Assembly: GCA_002452815.1 (NCBI GenBank)
Contig: DKFM01000017.1
Location: 39,243-103,242, forward strand
Origin: Rhodobacteraceae bacterium UBA6796
GTDB taxonomy: Bacteria > Pseudomonadota > Alphaproteobacteria > Rhodobacterales > Rhodobacteraceae
Direction of reading: 5' to 3'
DNA length: 64,000 nt
Shown: piece after piece, positions 35,241-45,011 of the stretch
Numbering within the stretch: the stretch's first letter is position 1
How the letters are laid out: each line of letters starts with the position of its first letter
The notes under the pieces: model-generated
The model's input: only the letters and a program-made list of their open reading frames with translations
What the model was told of the DNA's origin: nothing
Database searches by the model: none
Translations under genes and position numbers: made by a program

Positions 35241-36386
35241 TTACCCCTGCAGCGCCATCACGGTGGCCAGTTCGACCGCGCCGAAGCCGTTGAACCGGGT
35301 ATTCAGCCCCGCAGAATAGGCGCCCATCCCCTGAAACACGATGAAATCGCCTTCGGTCAGATCGCCCGGCAGCGCCAGCTGCCCCGGCAGCCGGTCGACC
35401 GAATCGCAGGTCGGCCCAAACACCACGCGTTCCACCGGCGCGGCACTGCGCGCCACGCCCTCGGGCGAGAACACCTCGATCCGGTCGATGGTGCCAAGCA
35501 GCGGCAATTCGGCCAGACAGCCATAGACCCCGTCGTTCAGGAACACATGGCTGTCGTCGCGCAGCGCCTTGACGCGGGTGATCAGGCTGAAGGCATCGCC
35601 AACCAGACCGCGGCCCGGCTCGCACACCAGCGCGGGGCGGTCGGCGCCAAAGGCCTCGGTCGCCACCCGGTCGATCAGCGTGAAGATCTGCTCCAGCGCG
35701 GGCGCGGCGCCCGTGGTGCGGTGCGACGGAAAGCCGCCGCCCACGTTCAGCCGCGCGGCGCGCACGCCCGCCTCCGCACAGATCCGGGCGGCGGTGCGAA
35801 TATAGGCATCCCAGGCCATCGGATCGGTGCATTGCGTGCCGGGGTGGAAGGTCAGCGACGGAATGAACCCCGCCGCCGCGACCCGTGCCAGCAGCGGCAC
35901 CGCCAGATCGGGCGTGGCGCCGAATTTCGCGCCGAAATTATAGGCTGCGCCCGCCACCGGCAATTTGAACCGGACCGAGATTTCGCAGCCCTCGGCCGGG
36001 ACCATCGCGATCAGCTTGTCCAGTTCCGACGCCGAATCGACCGACCAGCTTTTCACCCCGGCCTTTACCGCATGGGCGATCTCGTCGCGGCCGCGCACCG
36101 GATTGTTGTAATGCAGCGCCGCCCCCGGCGCCAAACGGCGGATCAGGTCGATCTCGAAGGGCGAAGCCACATCGAACCCCTTGATCCCCGCAGCGACCAG
36201 ATTCTGGATCACCATTTCCTCGGGGTTGGACTTGACCGCATAGGTCACCAGCCCCGGAAAACCGCGCAGAAACCGGCGCGCAGTGGCCTGCAAGACCGTG
36301 GGCGCACAGACCAGCACCGGATGATCGGGCCCCTTCACCCGAATGATTTCAGAGGGCTTCGCCCAGATCGTTTTCGACAGTCCCAT
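35241..36386 (-). CDS. Ornithine/lysine-type decarboxylase (PLP fold III)
   Basis: A 381-residue enzyme of the eukaryote-like ODC family, making putrescine (or cadaverine) from ornithine (or lysine). The PLP lysine is Lys52 in TYAVKSNP, with FDVASPFEI and HYNNPVRGRDEI following. LNVGGGFPSH and EPGRGLVGDA bind the phosphate; FGPTCDSVDRLPG supplies the catalytic Cys from the partner subunit. A strong terminator follows it. The divergent Lrp-type gene 222 bases upstream is its likely regulator. Confidence 0.93.
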   Translation of the reverse strand: MGLSKTIWAKPSEIIRVKGPDHPVLVCAPTVLQATARRFLRGFPGLVTYAVKSNPEEMVIQNLVAAGIKGFDVASPFEIDLIRRLAPGAALHYNNPVRGRDEIAHAVKAGVKSWSVDSASELDKLIAMVPAEGCEISVRFKLPVAGAAYNFGAKFGATPDLAVPLLARVAAAGFIPSLTFHPGTQCTDPMAWDAYIRTAARICAEAGVRAARLNVGGGFPSHRTTGAAPALEQIFTLIDRVATEAFGADRPALVCEPGRGLVGDAFSLITRVKALRDDSHVFLNDGVYGCLAELPLLGTIDRIEVFSPEGVARSAAPVERVVFGPTCDSVDRLPGQLALPGDLTEGDFIVFQGMGAYSAGLNTRFNGFGAVELATVMALQG

Positions 36387-36564
36387 CGGCTCTCCCCGCC
36401 AATAGTTGCAGCTACCTCTTGCCCCGCTTCTCGGGTCGGGAGACGCTTGCGCGCTTCAACCATACCCAGGCCAGGTGCGTATGAGCCGCCCTTTTCCTGT
36501 CTTCTCATGCTCCGCGATATGATGAACATTTTCACCGATCAAAAGAGTATATTTGCTGCGAAAC

Positions 36565-36581
36565 TTCGTTATAATGACGAA
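36565..36581. promoter_or_regulatory. Dyad operator over a TATAAT box before the Lrp gene
   Basis: TTCGT-TATAATG-ACGAA is a perfect 5-7-5 dyad containing a TATAAT -10 element, 28 bases before the Lrp start. Its AT-rich centre and size fit an Lrp-type site and would allow autorepression. Confidence 0.45.
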
Positions 36582-36608
36582 AATTCCGGTTAAATTGACA
36601 GGTGAGGC

Positions 36609-37040
36609 ATGGATGAACTGGATCAGGCCATTCTGGGGCTGTTGTCGGGGGATGCGCGGATCACGCTGTCGACGATGGCGCGGCGGCTGAAGGTCGCGCG
36701 CTCCACCGTGCAGGCACGGCTGGAGCGGCTGGAAACCTCGGGCGTGATCGCGGGCTATACCGTGAAACTGGGCGAAGCCGCGCGGGCCGGCCGCTTGCGC
36801 GCCACCGTTTTGCTGGAAATCGAACTGCGCCAGCAACCGGCGATCCTGGGGAGGCTCAAGACGATCCCCGAGGTCGAGCGGATCTCGACCACCTCGGGGC
36901 GGGTCGATCTGTTGCTGCAGGTCGCCGCCAACTCGACCGCGCAACTCGACAAGGTGCTGGATGAGATCGGCGGGCTGCCCGGGGTGCTCAATTCCGAAAG
37001 CATGATCCACCTGTCCACCAAGCTCGACCGCGCGGTCTGA
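36609..37040 (+). CDS. Lrp/AsnC family regulator, divergent from the decarboxylase
   Basis: A 143-residue regulator. The winged-helix domain MDELDQAILGLLSGDARITLSTMARRLKVARSTVQARLERLETSGVI is followed by a compact RAM domain with RISTTSGRVDLLLQV. It starts at ATG 36609 with GGTGAGG upstream. The divergent arrangement with ornithine decarboxylase suggests amino-acid-responsive control of polyamine synthesis. Effector is not deducible. Confidence 0.9.
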   Translation: MDELDQAILGLLSGDARITLSTMARRLKVARSTVQARLERLETSGVIAGYTVKLGEAARAGRLRATVLLEIELRQQPAILGRLKTIPEVERISTTSGRVDLLLQVAANSTAQLDKVLDEIGGLPGVLNSESMIHLSTKLDRAV

Positions 37041-37049
37041 GCAAAAGGC

Positions 37050-37164
37050 ACCGGGGGCCAGCCCCCGGACCCCCGGGATATTTCGACCAAAGAGAAAGAC
37101 ACCCATTCACTCTGGATAAAATATCCCGGGGGAGCGCGCCTGCGCGCGGGGGCAGCGCCCCCTG
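37050..37164. repeat. Dispersed repeat, imperfect inverted pair (copy 10)
   Basis: CCGGGGGCCAGCCCCCGG, then CCCCCGGGATATTTCGACCA and AAGAGAAAG; after a spacer, ATATCCCGGGGG and a second hairpin (GCGGGGGCAGCGCCCCCT). It lies between the Lrp gene and valS, both on the plus strand. Confidence 0.75.
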
Positions 37165-37244
37165 CCTCCTTGCCCATGCCGGAAAGGCTTTTCCTTGCAG
37201 GGCCTGCGCGCTAAGAAGCGCCAAGCCCGGAAAGGACGTGACAG

Positions 37245-40200
37245 ATGACGATGGAAACCAAGTTCGACGCGCAGGAAGCCGAGCCGCGGATCTATGCGAA
37301 ATGGCAAGAGGCAGAGGCCTTCAAGGCGGGCGCCAATGCGCGCCCCGGGGCCGAGAGTTTCACCGTCATGATCCCGCCGCCCAATGTCACCGGCGCCCTG
37401 CATGTCGGCCACGCCTTCAACAACACGATCCAGGACATCCTGATCCGCTGGCACCGGATGCGCGGCTTCGACACGCTGTGGCAGCCCGGGCAGGACCACG
37501 CAGGCATCGCGACCCAGCTGATGGTGGAAAAGGAGCTGGCGAAAACCCAGCAACCCAAGCGCACTGAACTGGGCCGCGAGAAGTTTCTGGAAAAGGTGTG
37601 GGAATGGAAGGGCCAATACGGCCAGACCATCATCAACCAGTTGCAGCGGCTGGGCAGTTCCTGCGACTGGTCGCGCAATGCCTTCACCATGTCGGGCGCC
37701 CCGGGCGCGCCCGCGGGCGAGGAAGGCAATTTCCACGATGCCGTCATCAAGGTCTTCGTGGACATGTATAACAAGGGCCTGATCTACCGCGGCAAGCGGC
37801 TGGTGAACTGGGACCCCCACTTCGAAACCGCGATCTCCGACCTCGAGGTCGAGAATATCGAAGTCGCGGGCCATATGTGGCACTTCAAATACCCGCTGGC
37901 GGGTGGCGCCACCTATACTTATGTCGAGAAGGACGAGGACGGGACCATCCTGTTCACCGAAGAGCGCGACTATATCTCGATCGCGACGACCCGCCCCGAA
38001 ACCATGCTGGGCGATGGCGCGGTCGCGGTGCATCCGTCGGACGAACGCTATGCGCCGATCGTCGGCATGCTGTGCGAAATTCCGGTGGGCCCCAAGGAAC
38101 ACCGCCGCCTGATCCCGATCATCACCGACGAATACCCTGATCCGAGTTTCGGCTCGGGCGCGGTGAAGATCACCGGCGCGCATGACTTCAACGACTATCA
38201 GGTCGCCAAACGCGCCGGCCTGCCGATGTATCGCCTGATGGACACCAAGGGCGCGATGCGTGCCGATGGCGCCAGCTACGAAGACTGCGCAGCCCGCGCC
38301 ATGGAAATCTCGCGCGGCGCCGCCTTCACCGAGGCCGAGGTCGACACGCTGAACCTTGTCCCCGAAGAGCTGCGCGGTCTTGACCGGCTCGAGGCCCGCA
38401 CGGCGGTGGTCGAGGCGATCACCCGCGAGGGGCTGGCCGTGATGGTCCCCGAAAACGACCCGCGTCTGGGCAAGAAGGCCGGCAAGGCGCCCGTCGACAG
38501 CGAAGAGGGCGGGGATGAGCGTGACGAGGAAACCAGCCTCGTGCCGCTGGTCGAGGCGAAGCCCATCATGCAGCCCTTCGGCGACCGCTCCAAGGTCGTG
38601 ATCGAGCCGATGCTGACCGACCAGTGGTATGTGGACGCCGCAAAGATCGTCGGCCCCGCGCTGGACGCCGTGCGCGAAGGCCGCACCGTCATCATGCCCG
38701 AGGCCGGCGAGAAGACCTATTACCACTGGCTGGAAAACATCGAACCCTGGTGCATTTCCCGCCAACTGTGGTGGGGGCACCAAATCCCCGTGTGGTATGG
38801 GCCGGAAATCGTCGAAGGCCTGTCCCTAGAAAATCACGGAATGGACGCTCTGACTTATAATCCGATGAAGATCTTCTGCGCTGCGAACGAAGCGGAGATC
38901 ATCGATCAGGCGAAAGCATTTTACGGCGACGGCATCGACATTAGGTTCTCGAAATTCGATAAGCTGCCCCCGGCGGACGGCAAGCGTAAGGGCCCGAATC
39001 CTGTGGCAGGAGGTGTCGGAAACCTTGAGAAAGTCTCGATAACCCGCATCGATCTAGCCCGCGACCCCGACGTGCTCGACACCTGGTTCAGCTCGGGCCT
39101 CTGGCCGATCGGCACGCTGGGCTGGCCCGAGGACACGCCGGAAATGCGCAAGTATTTCCCGACCGACGTTCTGGTCACAGGCTTTGACATCCTGTTCTTC
39201 TGGGTCGCCCGGATGATGATGATGCAACTGGCCGTGACCGGCGAGGTGCCCTTCCACACCGTCTATCTGCATCAGCTCGTCCGCGACGAGAAGGGCAAGA
39301 AGATGTCGAAGACCACGGGCAACGTGATCGACCCGCTGGAAATCATCGACGAATTCGGCGCCGACGCGCTGCGCTTCACCAATGCCTCGATGGCGGCCTT
39401 GGGGGGTGTGCTGAAACTTTCGAAAGACCGGATCGCGGGCTATCGCAACTTCGGCACGAAGATCTGGAACGCCACGCGCTTTGCCGAAATGAACGGCGTC
39501 TTTGCGGCGCCGCGTGCGGCGGGCGTGCCTGCGCCCGGCCATACCGTGAACCGCTGGATCATCGGGGAAACCGCGCGCGTGCGCGAAACCGTGGATGCGG
39601 CGCTGGCGGCCTATCGCTTCAACGATGCGGCGCAGGCGCTTTATGGCTTTGTCTGGGGCAAGGTCTGCGACTGGTATGTCGAATTCGCGAAGCCCCTGTT
39701 TGATGGCGACGAAGCGGCGGAAACCCGCGAAACCATGGCCTGGGTGCTGGATCAGTGCTTCATCCTGCTGCACCCGATCATGCCCTTCATCACCGAAGAG
39801 CTGTGGGGCCTGACGGCGCCCGAAGGCGGGCGTGCGAAGATGCTGGTGCATGCCGACTGGCCGACCTATGGCGCCGGACTGATCGACGCCGAGGCCGACC
39901 GCGAAATGAACTGGGTGATCGGGCTGATCGAGGATATCCGCTCGTCCCGCGCACAGATGGGCGTGCCGGTGGGGCTCAAGCTGCCGATGGTTCTGGCCGA
40001 GGCCGACACGGCCGCGCGCGCGGCACTGGCGCGCAACGAGGCGCTGATCTTCAAACTCGCCCGGATCGACAGCCTGACCGAAACGGCGATCCCCAAAGGC
40101 TCGATCTCGATCGCGGCGCCGGGGGCGGTCTTCGGGCTGCCGCTGGAAGGCGTGATCGACGTGAAGGCCGAAAAGGCGCGGCTGGAAAAGGCGCTGGCCA

Positions 40201-40367
40201 AGCTGGAAAAAGAGGCCGCAGGCCTGCGCGCGAAGCTGGAAAACCCGAAATTCATCGCCAATGCGGCGGAAGAGGTGATCGAGGAAAGCCGCGACAACCT
40301 GGCCGCGCGCAGCGAAGAGGCCGAGAAGGTCGCCGCCGCGGTGAAGCGTCTGGCCGAACTGGGCTAA
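37245..40367 (+). CDS. valS: Valyl-tRNA synthetase
   Basis: A class I synthetase of 1040 residues that charges tRNA-Val and edits threonine. [15 protein letters not shown] is the HIGH motif and [15 protein letters not shown] the KMSKS motif; the editing domain carries [16 protein letters not shown]-terminal coiled coil ends the protein. Residues about 524-604, between the [11 protein letters not shown] and [12 protein letters not shown] motifs, are longer than I expect for alphaproteobacterial ValS. They use codons rare in the rest of the gene (CTA, AGG, ATA, several GGA), so this part looks inserted or recombined. AAAGGA precedes ATG 37245. Confidence 0.96.
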   Translation: MTMETKFDAQEAEPRIYAKWQEAEAFKAGANARPGAESFTVMIPPPNVTGALHVGHAFNNTIQDILIRWHRMRGFDTLWQPGQDHAGIATQLMVEKELAKTQQPKRTELGREKFLEKVWEWKGQYGQTIINQLQRLGSSCDWSRNAFTMSGAPGAPAGEEGNFHDAVIKVFVDMYNKGLIYRGKRLVNWDPHFETAISDLEVENIEVAGHMWHFKYPLAGGATYTYVEKDEDGTILFTEERDYISIATTRPETMLGDGAVAVHPSDERYAPIVGMLCEIPVGPKEHRRLIPIITDEYPDPSFGSGAVKITGAHDFNDYQVAKRAGLPMYRLMDTKGAMRADGASYEDCAARAMEISRGAAFTEAEVDTLNLVPEELRGLDRLEARTAVVEAITREGLAVMVPENDPRLGKKAGKAPVDSEEGGDERDEETSLVPLVEAKPIMQPFGDRSKVVIEPMLTDQWYVDAAKIVGPALDAVREGRTVIMPEAGEKTYYHWLENIEPWCISRQLWWGHQIPVWYGPEIVEGLSLENHGMDALTYNPMKIFCAANEAEIIDQAKAFYGDGIDIRFSKFDKLPPADGKRKGPNPVAGGVGNLEKVSITRIDLARDPDVLDTWFSSGLWPIGTLGWPEDTPEMRKYFPTDVLVTGFDILFFWVARMMMMQLAVTGEVPFHTVYLHQLVRDEKGKKMSKTTGNVIDPLEIIDEFGADALRFTNASMAALGGVLKLSKDRIAGYRNFGTKIWNATRFAEMNGVFAAPRAAGVPAPGHTVNRWIIGETARVRETVDAALAAYRFNDAAQALYGFVWGKVCDWYVEFAKPLFDGDEAAETRETMAWVLDQCFILLHPIMPFITEELWGLTAPEGGRAKMLVHADWPTYGAGLIDAEADREMNWVIGLIEDIRSSRAQMGVPVGLKLPMVLAEADTAARAALARNEALIFKLARIDSLTETAIPKGSISIAAPGAVFGLPLEGVIDVKAEKARLEKALAKLEKEAAGLRAKLENPKFIANAAEEVIEESRDNLAARSEEAEKVAAAVKRLAELG

Positions 40368-40388
40368 GCCCGGCCCCTTTTGACATCG

Positions 40389-40420
40389 CGGCCCCGCAGT
40401 TTCCTCTGCGGGGCCGTTTT
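40389..40420 (+). terminator. valS intrinsic terminator
   Basis: CGGCCCCGCAG, loop TTTCCT, CTGCGGGGCCG, TTTT, starting 22 bases after the valS stop. Confidence 0.92.
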
Positions 40421-40434
40421 CATACGGCGGATGC

Positions 40435-40493
40435 CTCCGGCGGGAGTATTCTTGCCAAGAAGAAAACGCCTCTTCTTCTTGGTCCAAATACTC
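40435..40493. repeat. Dispersed repeat, inverted pair between convergent genes (copy 11)
   Basis: CCGGCGGGAGTATTCTTGCCA with AAGAAGAAAA, a short spacer, and TTCTTCTTGGTCCAAATACT. It lies just past the valS terminator and before the enoyl-CoA hydratase 3' end. Confidence 0.85.
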
Positions 40494-40518
40494 AAATCCA
40501 CCCTATCCAGCAGGCAGG

Positions 40519-41304
40519 TCAGCCGAACTTTGGCGCGCGGCCCTGCATGTTGGCGGCGATCACCTCCATCTGGTCGGGCTTGCCGATCAAATCGGTCTGT
40601 TCGCGGCTTTCGGCCAGCAAAACCTCGGCCTCGGGCGCGGTGTAGGCCGTGGCGATCAGCCGTTTCGCCGCACGAATGGCCGAGGGGCTGCGCCCGGCGA
40701 TGGCCTGAGCCAGCTCCACCGCGCGTGCCAGCGGATCGGCGGCGATTTCGCTCACCAGTCCCCAGCTTTCGGCCTGTTCAGCAGTGAATTCCTCGGCCGA
40801 ATAGGTCAGGCGGCGGACAACATCCGCGCGGGTCAGTTCCGGCAGCGTGACCATGCCACCCATATCGGGCACAAGGCCCCACTTCATTTCCATTACCGAC
40901 AGTCGGGTGCCCGGCGCCGCCACCCGCATGTCGGCCCCCAGCGCCAGCTGGAAGCCTGCACCGAAGGCCACGCCGTGCAGCGCGGCAATCACCGGCACCG
41001 GCAGCGCGCGCCACACCAGCGAAAACTGTTGAAACCGGTTCGCGGCGCCATGGCTGCGCGGCATGATCAGCGCCTCGGGGTCGCCCATCGCAAGTGCCGC
41101 GAAATTGGCCACATCCAGCCCCGCGCAAAATGCCCGCCCTGCACCCGTCAGCACCACGGCGCGCAGATCGGCACGCGCGGCCAGCGCTTCGCCCGCCGCG
41201 ATCACCTCGTCGATCATCTGCATGTCGACCGCATTCATCTTGTCGGGCCGGTTCAGGCGCACAATCGCCACCGGGCCCTGTTCTTCGATCGTGACTTTGT
41301 TCAT
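40519..41304 (-). CDS. Enoyl-CoA hydratase/isomerase family protein
   Basis: A 261-residue crotonase-fold enzyme. It has VAIVRLNRPDKMNAVD, the oxyanion-hole stretches GRAFCAGLDVANF and ALHGVAFGAGFQLALGADMRVA, and a C-terminal helix. At the position of the first hydratase Glu it shows Met (WGLVPDMGGM), with Asp before it, so an isomerase or other crotonase reaction is as likely as hydration. GGAGGAGCC precedes ATG 41304, which I prefer over the upstream in-frame start. It is divergent from the aminotransferase gene. Confidence 0.88.
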   Translation of the reverse strand: MNKVTIEEQGPVAIVRLNRPDKMNAVDMQMIDEVIAAGEALAARADLRAVVLTGAGRAFCAGLDVANFAALAMGDPEALIMPRSHGAANRFQQFSLVWRALPVPVIAALHGVAFGAGFQLALGADMRVAAPGTRLSVMEMKWGLVPDMGGMVTLPELTRADVVRRLTYSAEEFTAEQAESWGLVSEIAADPLARAVELAQAIAGRSPSAIRAAKRLIATAYTAPEAEVLLAESREQTDLIGKPDQMEVIAANMQGRAPKFG

Positions 41305-41423
41305 TGGCTCCTCCATCTGGCGCCACTCTAGCACCCGCCCCGTGCTGTGCGACGGCCCCGGGCGGGGTGTGACGCAACGAAACCACCTTGCGGGAATTCC
41401 GGTTTGGCAATAGCTCTCTGGCC

Positions 41424-42542
41424 ATGACCGGACCTCGTTATACCCCGCTTGCCGCCGCCCTGCCCTCGACCGTGCCCTTCGTCGGCCCCGAGACGCAGGA
41501 GCGTCTGCGCGCCCGCCCCTTTGCCGCGCGGCTGGGCGCGAACGAGAATGGCTTCGGCCCGAGCCCGCGTGCGATTGCCGCGATGGCGGCCGCGGCAGGT
41601 GACGTCTGGAAATACGGCGACCCCGAGAATTTTGAACTGAAGGCCGCCCTGGCCACCGCGCATGGCTGCCGCCCCGAAAATATCGTGGTAGGCGAAGGCA
41701 TCGACGGGCTGCTGGGGTATCTGGTGCGGCTGCTGGTCGGCCCGGGCGATGCGGTGGTGACCTCGGACGGGGCCTATCCGACGTTCAACTTCCACGTCGC
41801 GGGGTTTGGCGGCGTGCTGCACAAAGTGCCCTATGCGGGCAATCACGAAGACCCCGAGGCACTGCTGGCCCGCGCCGCCGAGGTGGCGCCGAAGCTGATC
41901 TATATCGCCAACCCCGACAATCCGATGGGCAGCCACCATTCCGGCGCCACCATCGCGGCGATGGTGGAGCGGGTGCCCGAGGGCACACTTCTGGTGCTGG
42001 ATGAAGCCTATGTCGAGCTGGCCCCCGAAGGCACCGCCGCGCCGGTCGACGCGAACGATCCCCGCGTGATCCGCATGCGCACCTTTTCCAAGGCGCATGG
42101 CATGGCCGGGGCGCGGGTCGGTTATGCGATCGGCCACCCCGACCTGATCGCCGCCTTTGACAAGATCCGCAATCATTTCGGCATGTGCCGGATCAGTCAG
42201 GCAGGCGCGCTGGCGGCCCTGCAAGATACCACCTGGGCGGCTTTTATGCGCCGCCTGATCGGCGCCTCGCGCGACCGGCTGGCGCAGATCGCAGGCGACA
42301 ACGGGCTGGTGCCGCTGCCTTCGGCCACAAATTTCGTGACCATCGACTGCGGCGACGACGGCGCCTTTGCCCGCGCCGTGCTGGAGGCGCTGACCGACGC
42401 CGACATTTTCGTGCGCATGCCCTTCGTTGCGCCGCACAACCGTTGCATCCGCGTCTCCTGCGGCCCCGAGGCCGAGATGGCCGCCTTTGCCGCGGCGCTG
42501 CCCGGGGCGCTGGCCGCCGCCCGCGCCGCTTCGTCGCGTTGA
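41424..42542 (+). CDS. Histidinol-phosphate-like PLP aminotransferase
   Basis: A fold-type I aminotransferase of 372 residues, closest by eye to the HisC group. It has LGANENGFGPSPRAI, VGEGIDGLLGYLVRLL, SDGAYPTFNFH, YIANPDNPMGSHH and the PLP lysine in RTFSKAHGMAGARVGYAIG. The substrate may be histidinol phosphate or another amino acid such as an aromatic one; no his genes are nearby. The ribosome site before ATG 41424 is weak. Confidence 0.88.
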   Translation: MTGPRYTPLAAALPSTVPFVGPETQERLRARPFAARLGANENGFGPSPRAIAAMAAAAGDVWKYGDPENFELKAALATAHGCRPENIVVGEGIDGLLGYLVRLLVGPGDAVVTSDGAYPTFNFHVAGFGGVLHKVPYAGNHEDPEALLARAAEVAPKLIYIANPDNPMGSHHSGATIAAMVERVPEGTLLVLDEAYVELAPEGTAAPVDANDPRVIRMRTFSKAHGMAGARVGYAIGHPDLIAAFDKIRNHFGMCRISQAGALAALQDTTWAAFMRRLIGASRDRLAQIAGDNGLVPLPSATNFVTIDCGDDGAFARAVLEALTDADIFVRMPFVAPHNRCIRVSCGPEAEMAAFAAALPGALAAARAASSR

Positions 42543-42604
42543 CCTGAGCGCCCCCGCACGGCACCCCGGAGCCTGCGCGTTCTGCGCACGCGAAAGGACA
42601 TCCC

Positions 42605-42997
42605 ATGAAACAATCTCTGCTGATGGAGAAATACCCGGTTTTCGACATGACCCTGCCGAAGGCCGAAACCAGCTGTGCCTCGGTCGATGACATCATCGCC
42701 GCGCTGAAGGCCAAGATCGACGCGCACCCCAAGGTCGCCTATATCGCCACCTTCGATCACTACGCCCATACCACGGCCATCGGCGGCACCATTGCCGACA
42801 CGATCAAGGGCGCCAAGAACATCGTGTTCTGCTTTGGCGTGATGCTGCCCAACCCGCATGTTCTGGCGGTGCGTCCGCGCGCGATCGGCGTGGCGGACAT
42901 GGGCGACAGCTTCCACCTGACCTTCCTGGAGCCGCCGATGGAAGTGGCGACCAAGGAGATGGAAGCCTGGTGCAAAGCGCTGGCCGACAAGGCGTAA
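42605..42997 (+). CDS. Small conserved-looking protein of unknown function, 130 aa
   Basis: A single small alpha/beta domain with no signal peptide, starting MKQSLLMEKYPVFDMTLPK. Noticeable features are AYIATFDHYAHTTAIGG (two His next to an Asp), VFCFGVMLPNPHVLAVRPR and three cysteines (Cys49-equivalent region, FCFG, WCKA). These could bind a metal or a small ligand, but no family comes to mind. GAAAGGACATCCC precedes ATG 42605. It follows the aminotransferase gene by 62 bases and may be cotranscribed with it. Confidence 0.7.
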   Translation: MKQSLLMEKYPVFDMTLPKAETSCASVDDIIAALKAKIDAHPKVAYIATFDHYAHTTAIGGTIADTIKGAKNIVFCFGVMLPNPHVLAVRPRAIGVADMGDSFHLTFLEPPMEVATKEMEAWCKALADKA

Positions 42998-43107
42998 AGC
43001 CGCCTGACACAGAATGACGGGGGGCGCTCACGCGCCCCTCGCTCAGTGGTGATTTGCCGCAGCCCCGCACCGGGGACAAGCTCCTGTCACAGGACAGGAG
43101 ACCCGCG

Positions 43108-43503
43108 ATGAGCAGAATCAACCGCAACCGCCGTATCGCCATGCTCAGCCCCTTGGCCTTTGCCCTGGGCTTTGGTGCCTATGCCCAAGAGGCCCACACC
43201 GGCCACAGCATGCCGACAAGCAGCGCCTCGGCCACGGCAGGGGCCGCCCCCTCGACGCAGGCCTTCATCGACGCGAATGCCCGGATGCATGGCGCGATGG
43301 CCATCGACTATACCGGCGACGCCGATGTCGACTTCGTGCGCGGCATGATCCCGCACCATCAGGGCGCGCTCGACATGGCGCGCATTGAGATGGAGCACGG
43401 CGACGACCCCGAGGTGCGCAAGCTCGCCGCCGAGGTGATCAAGGCCCAAGAGGCCGAGATCGCCTGGATGGTGGAATGGCTGGAAAAGCACGGCCAGCCG
43501 TAA
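43108..43503 (+). CDS. DUF305 protein, exported, His/Met-rich
   Basis: A 131-residue exported protein with a basic signal peptide ([26 protein letters not shown]). The mature part has HTGHSMP and the DUF305 core [46 protein letters not shown]. Members such as CopM bind copper through His and Met residues in the periplasm, so metal binding is likely but not proven. ATG 43108 was chosen because the signal peptide starts there and GGAGA lies just upstream. Confidence 0.88.
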   Translation: MSRINRNRRIAMLSPLAFALGFGAYAQEAHTGHSMPTSSASATAGAAPSTQAFIDANARMHGAMAIDYTGDADVDFVRGMIPHHQGALDMARIEMEHGDDPEVRKLAAEVIKAQEAEIAWMVEWLEKHGQP

Positions 43504-43522
43504 GCCCCGCCGCCCCCCGGGA

Positions 43523-44734
43523 TCAGGCCGATTTGCAGGCCTGCGCCACGACCGAAGCCGCCGCCGCAATGCCCCCCGGCCCGTGCGGGATGGCAAGCGC
43601 CTGCATCCCGGCCTCCATCACGGCCAGAACGCCCAGCGTCATATGGGCGTTCACATGGCCCATATGGGCCACGCGCAGATAATCGCCATAGCTGGGCGAG
43701 CCCGGCTCTGCCATGCCCAGCCCGATGCCGAGCGTGACCCCCGCCTGCGTTTCGCACCACTGCCGCAGCCGCCCGGCCCCGCCATTGCCGATCTTCGCCG
43801 CCGTCACCGAATGGCCGCGATGCGCCGGATCGGCGATGTTCAGCGCCAGATCGCCGCCCAGCCCCCAGGTGTCGAAGGCCGCCCAGACCGCGCCCGCCAG
43901 CGCCTTGTGCCGTGCCCAGACCTGCGGCAGTCCCTCTTCGTCAAGGATCATGGTCAGAGATTCCCGCAACCCGAACAGGTGATGCGTGGGCGCGGTGCCC
44001 GCGAAATGTTCGTAATAGTAATCGGCGAAGATGCGCTTTTCCCAATTCCAGTAGGGCGTGGCCAGATCCGAGCCCCGGCACGCCGCAACAGCCTTGTCCG
44101 AGACCCAGACGAAGCCCAGACCCGGCGGCACCATCAGGCCTTTCTGGCTGGCCGACACCATCACATCGACGCCCCAGTCATCCATGCGAAACTCGTTGCA
44201 TCCCAGCGACGCGATGCAATCCACCGCCAAAAGCGCCGGATGCCCGGCCGCGTCCATCGCCGCACGCATCGCCGGAATGTCGTTCAGGATCGAGGTGGCC
44301 GTGTCGATATGGGTCACCAGAACGGCCTTGATGCTGTGCCCGGTGTCGGCACGCAATGCGGCCTCTAGCCGGGCCGGGTCGGCGGGCGTGTTCAGGCCGA
44401 AGTCGATCACCTCGACCTCGACGCCCATCGCGCGGGCGTGGGTGGCCCAGCCGATGCCGAAGCGCCCAGTGGCCAGCACCAGCGCCTTGTCGCCACGCGA
44501 GAACATGTTGGCGATCGCCGCCTCCCAGGCGCCATGGCCGTTCGAGATGTAGATCGCCGCATGGCTGGTGCTGAGCGCCACCCGCCGCAGATCCGCCAGA
44601 AGCCCCGCCGTCATGTCGACGATGTCGCCCTCGTAGATATTCGGCGCCGCGCGGTGCATCGCGGCAAGCACCCGGTCGGGCATGCTGGACGGGCCGGGAA
44701 TGGCCAGATAGGGGCGACCGTGGGCGAGGCTCAT
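43523..44734 (-). CDS. Class V aminotransferase (serine-glyoxylate type)
   Basis: A 403-residue PLP enzyme of the alanine/serine-glyoxylate aminotransferase group. It starts MSLAHGRPYLAIPGPSSMPDRV; ISNGHGAWEAAI, VTHIDTATSILNDI, VDCIASLGC and the lysine-bearing SASQKGLMVPPGLGF fit the family. It may use serine and glyoxylate (serine-cycle or photorespiratory chemistry) or act on aspartate/alanine relatives. ATG 44734 has GGAG 8 bases upstream. Confidence 0.9.
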   Translation of the reverse strand: MSLAHGRPYLAIPGPSSMPDRVLAAMHRAAPNIYEGDIVDMTAGLLADLRRVALSTSHAAIYISNGHGAWEAAIANMFSRGDKALVLATGRFGIGWATHARAMGVEVEVIDFGLNTPADPARLEAALRADTGHSIKAVLVTHIDTATSILNDIPAMRAAMDAAGHPALLAVDCIASLGCNEFRMDDWGVDVMVSASQKGLMVPPGLGFVWVSDKAVAACRGSDLATPYWNWEKRIFADYYYEHFAGTAPTHHLFGLRESLTMILDEEGLPQVWARHKALAGAVWAAFDTWGLGGDLALNIADPAHRGHSVTAAKIGNGGAGRLRQWCETQAGVTLGIGLGMAEPGSPSYGDYLRVAHMGHVNAHMTLGVLAVMEAGMQALAIPHGPGGIAAAASVVAQACKSA

Positions 44735-44824
44735 CTGAAACTCCGTGAATGGGCAATGGACCAATCGGTAAAGAAGCCCTCTGGCAGGGTCAATCGGCAA
44801 CGGCCGGCAAGCTGCCATGCACAG

Positions 44825-44873
44825 CCGGGGGCCAGCCCCCGGACCCCCGGGATATTTGAACCAAAGAGAAAGA
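44825..44873 (+). repeat. Dispersed intergenic repeat, single arm (copy 12)
   Basis: CCGGGGGCCAGCCCCCGG, then CCCCCGGGATATTTGAACCA and AAGAGAAAG. It lies in the 277-base divergent gap between the class V aminotransferase and the ABC exporter genes. It is the last copy found; none follows to 64 kb. Confidence 0.75.
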
Positions 44874-45011
44874 AGCATTCCAGGCGGAACAGCCTGCAGC
44901 CGGGGTGCCATGTGGGCCGCAAACCGGGGGCCGCTTGCCCGGGGGCCGCATTCGCGCTAGATCACGACAAACCGGCGCAGCCCCCGCGCCCTTGACCCGA
45001 GCAGGCGCACC

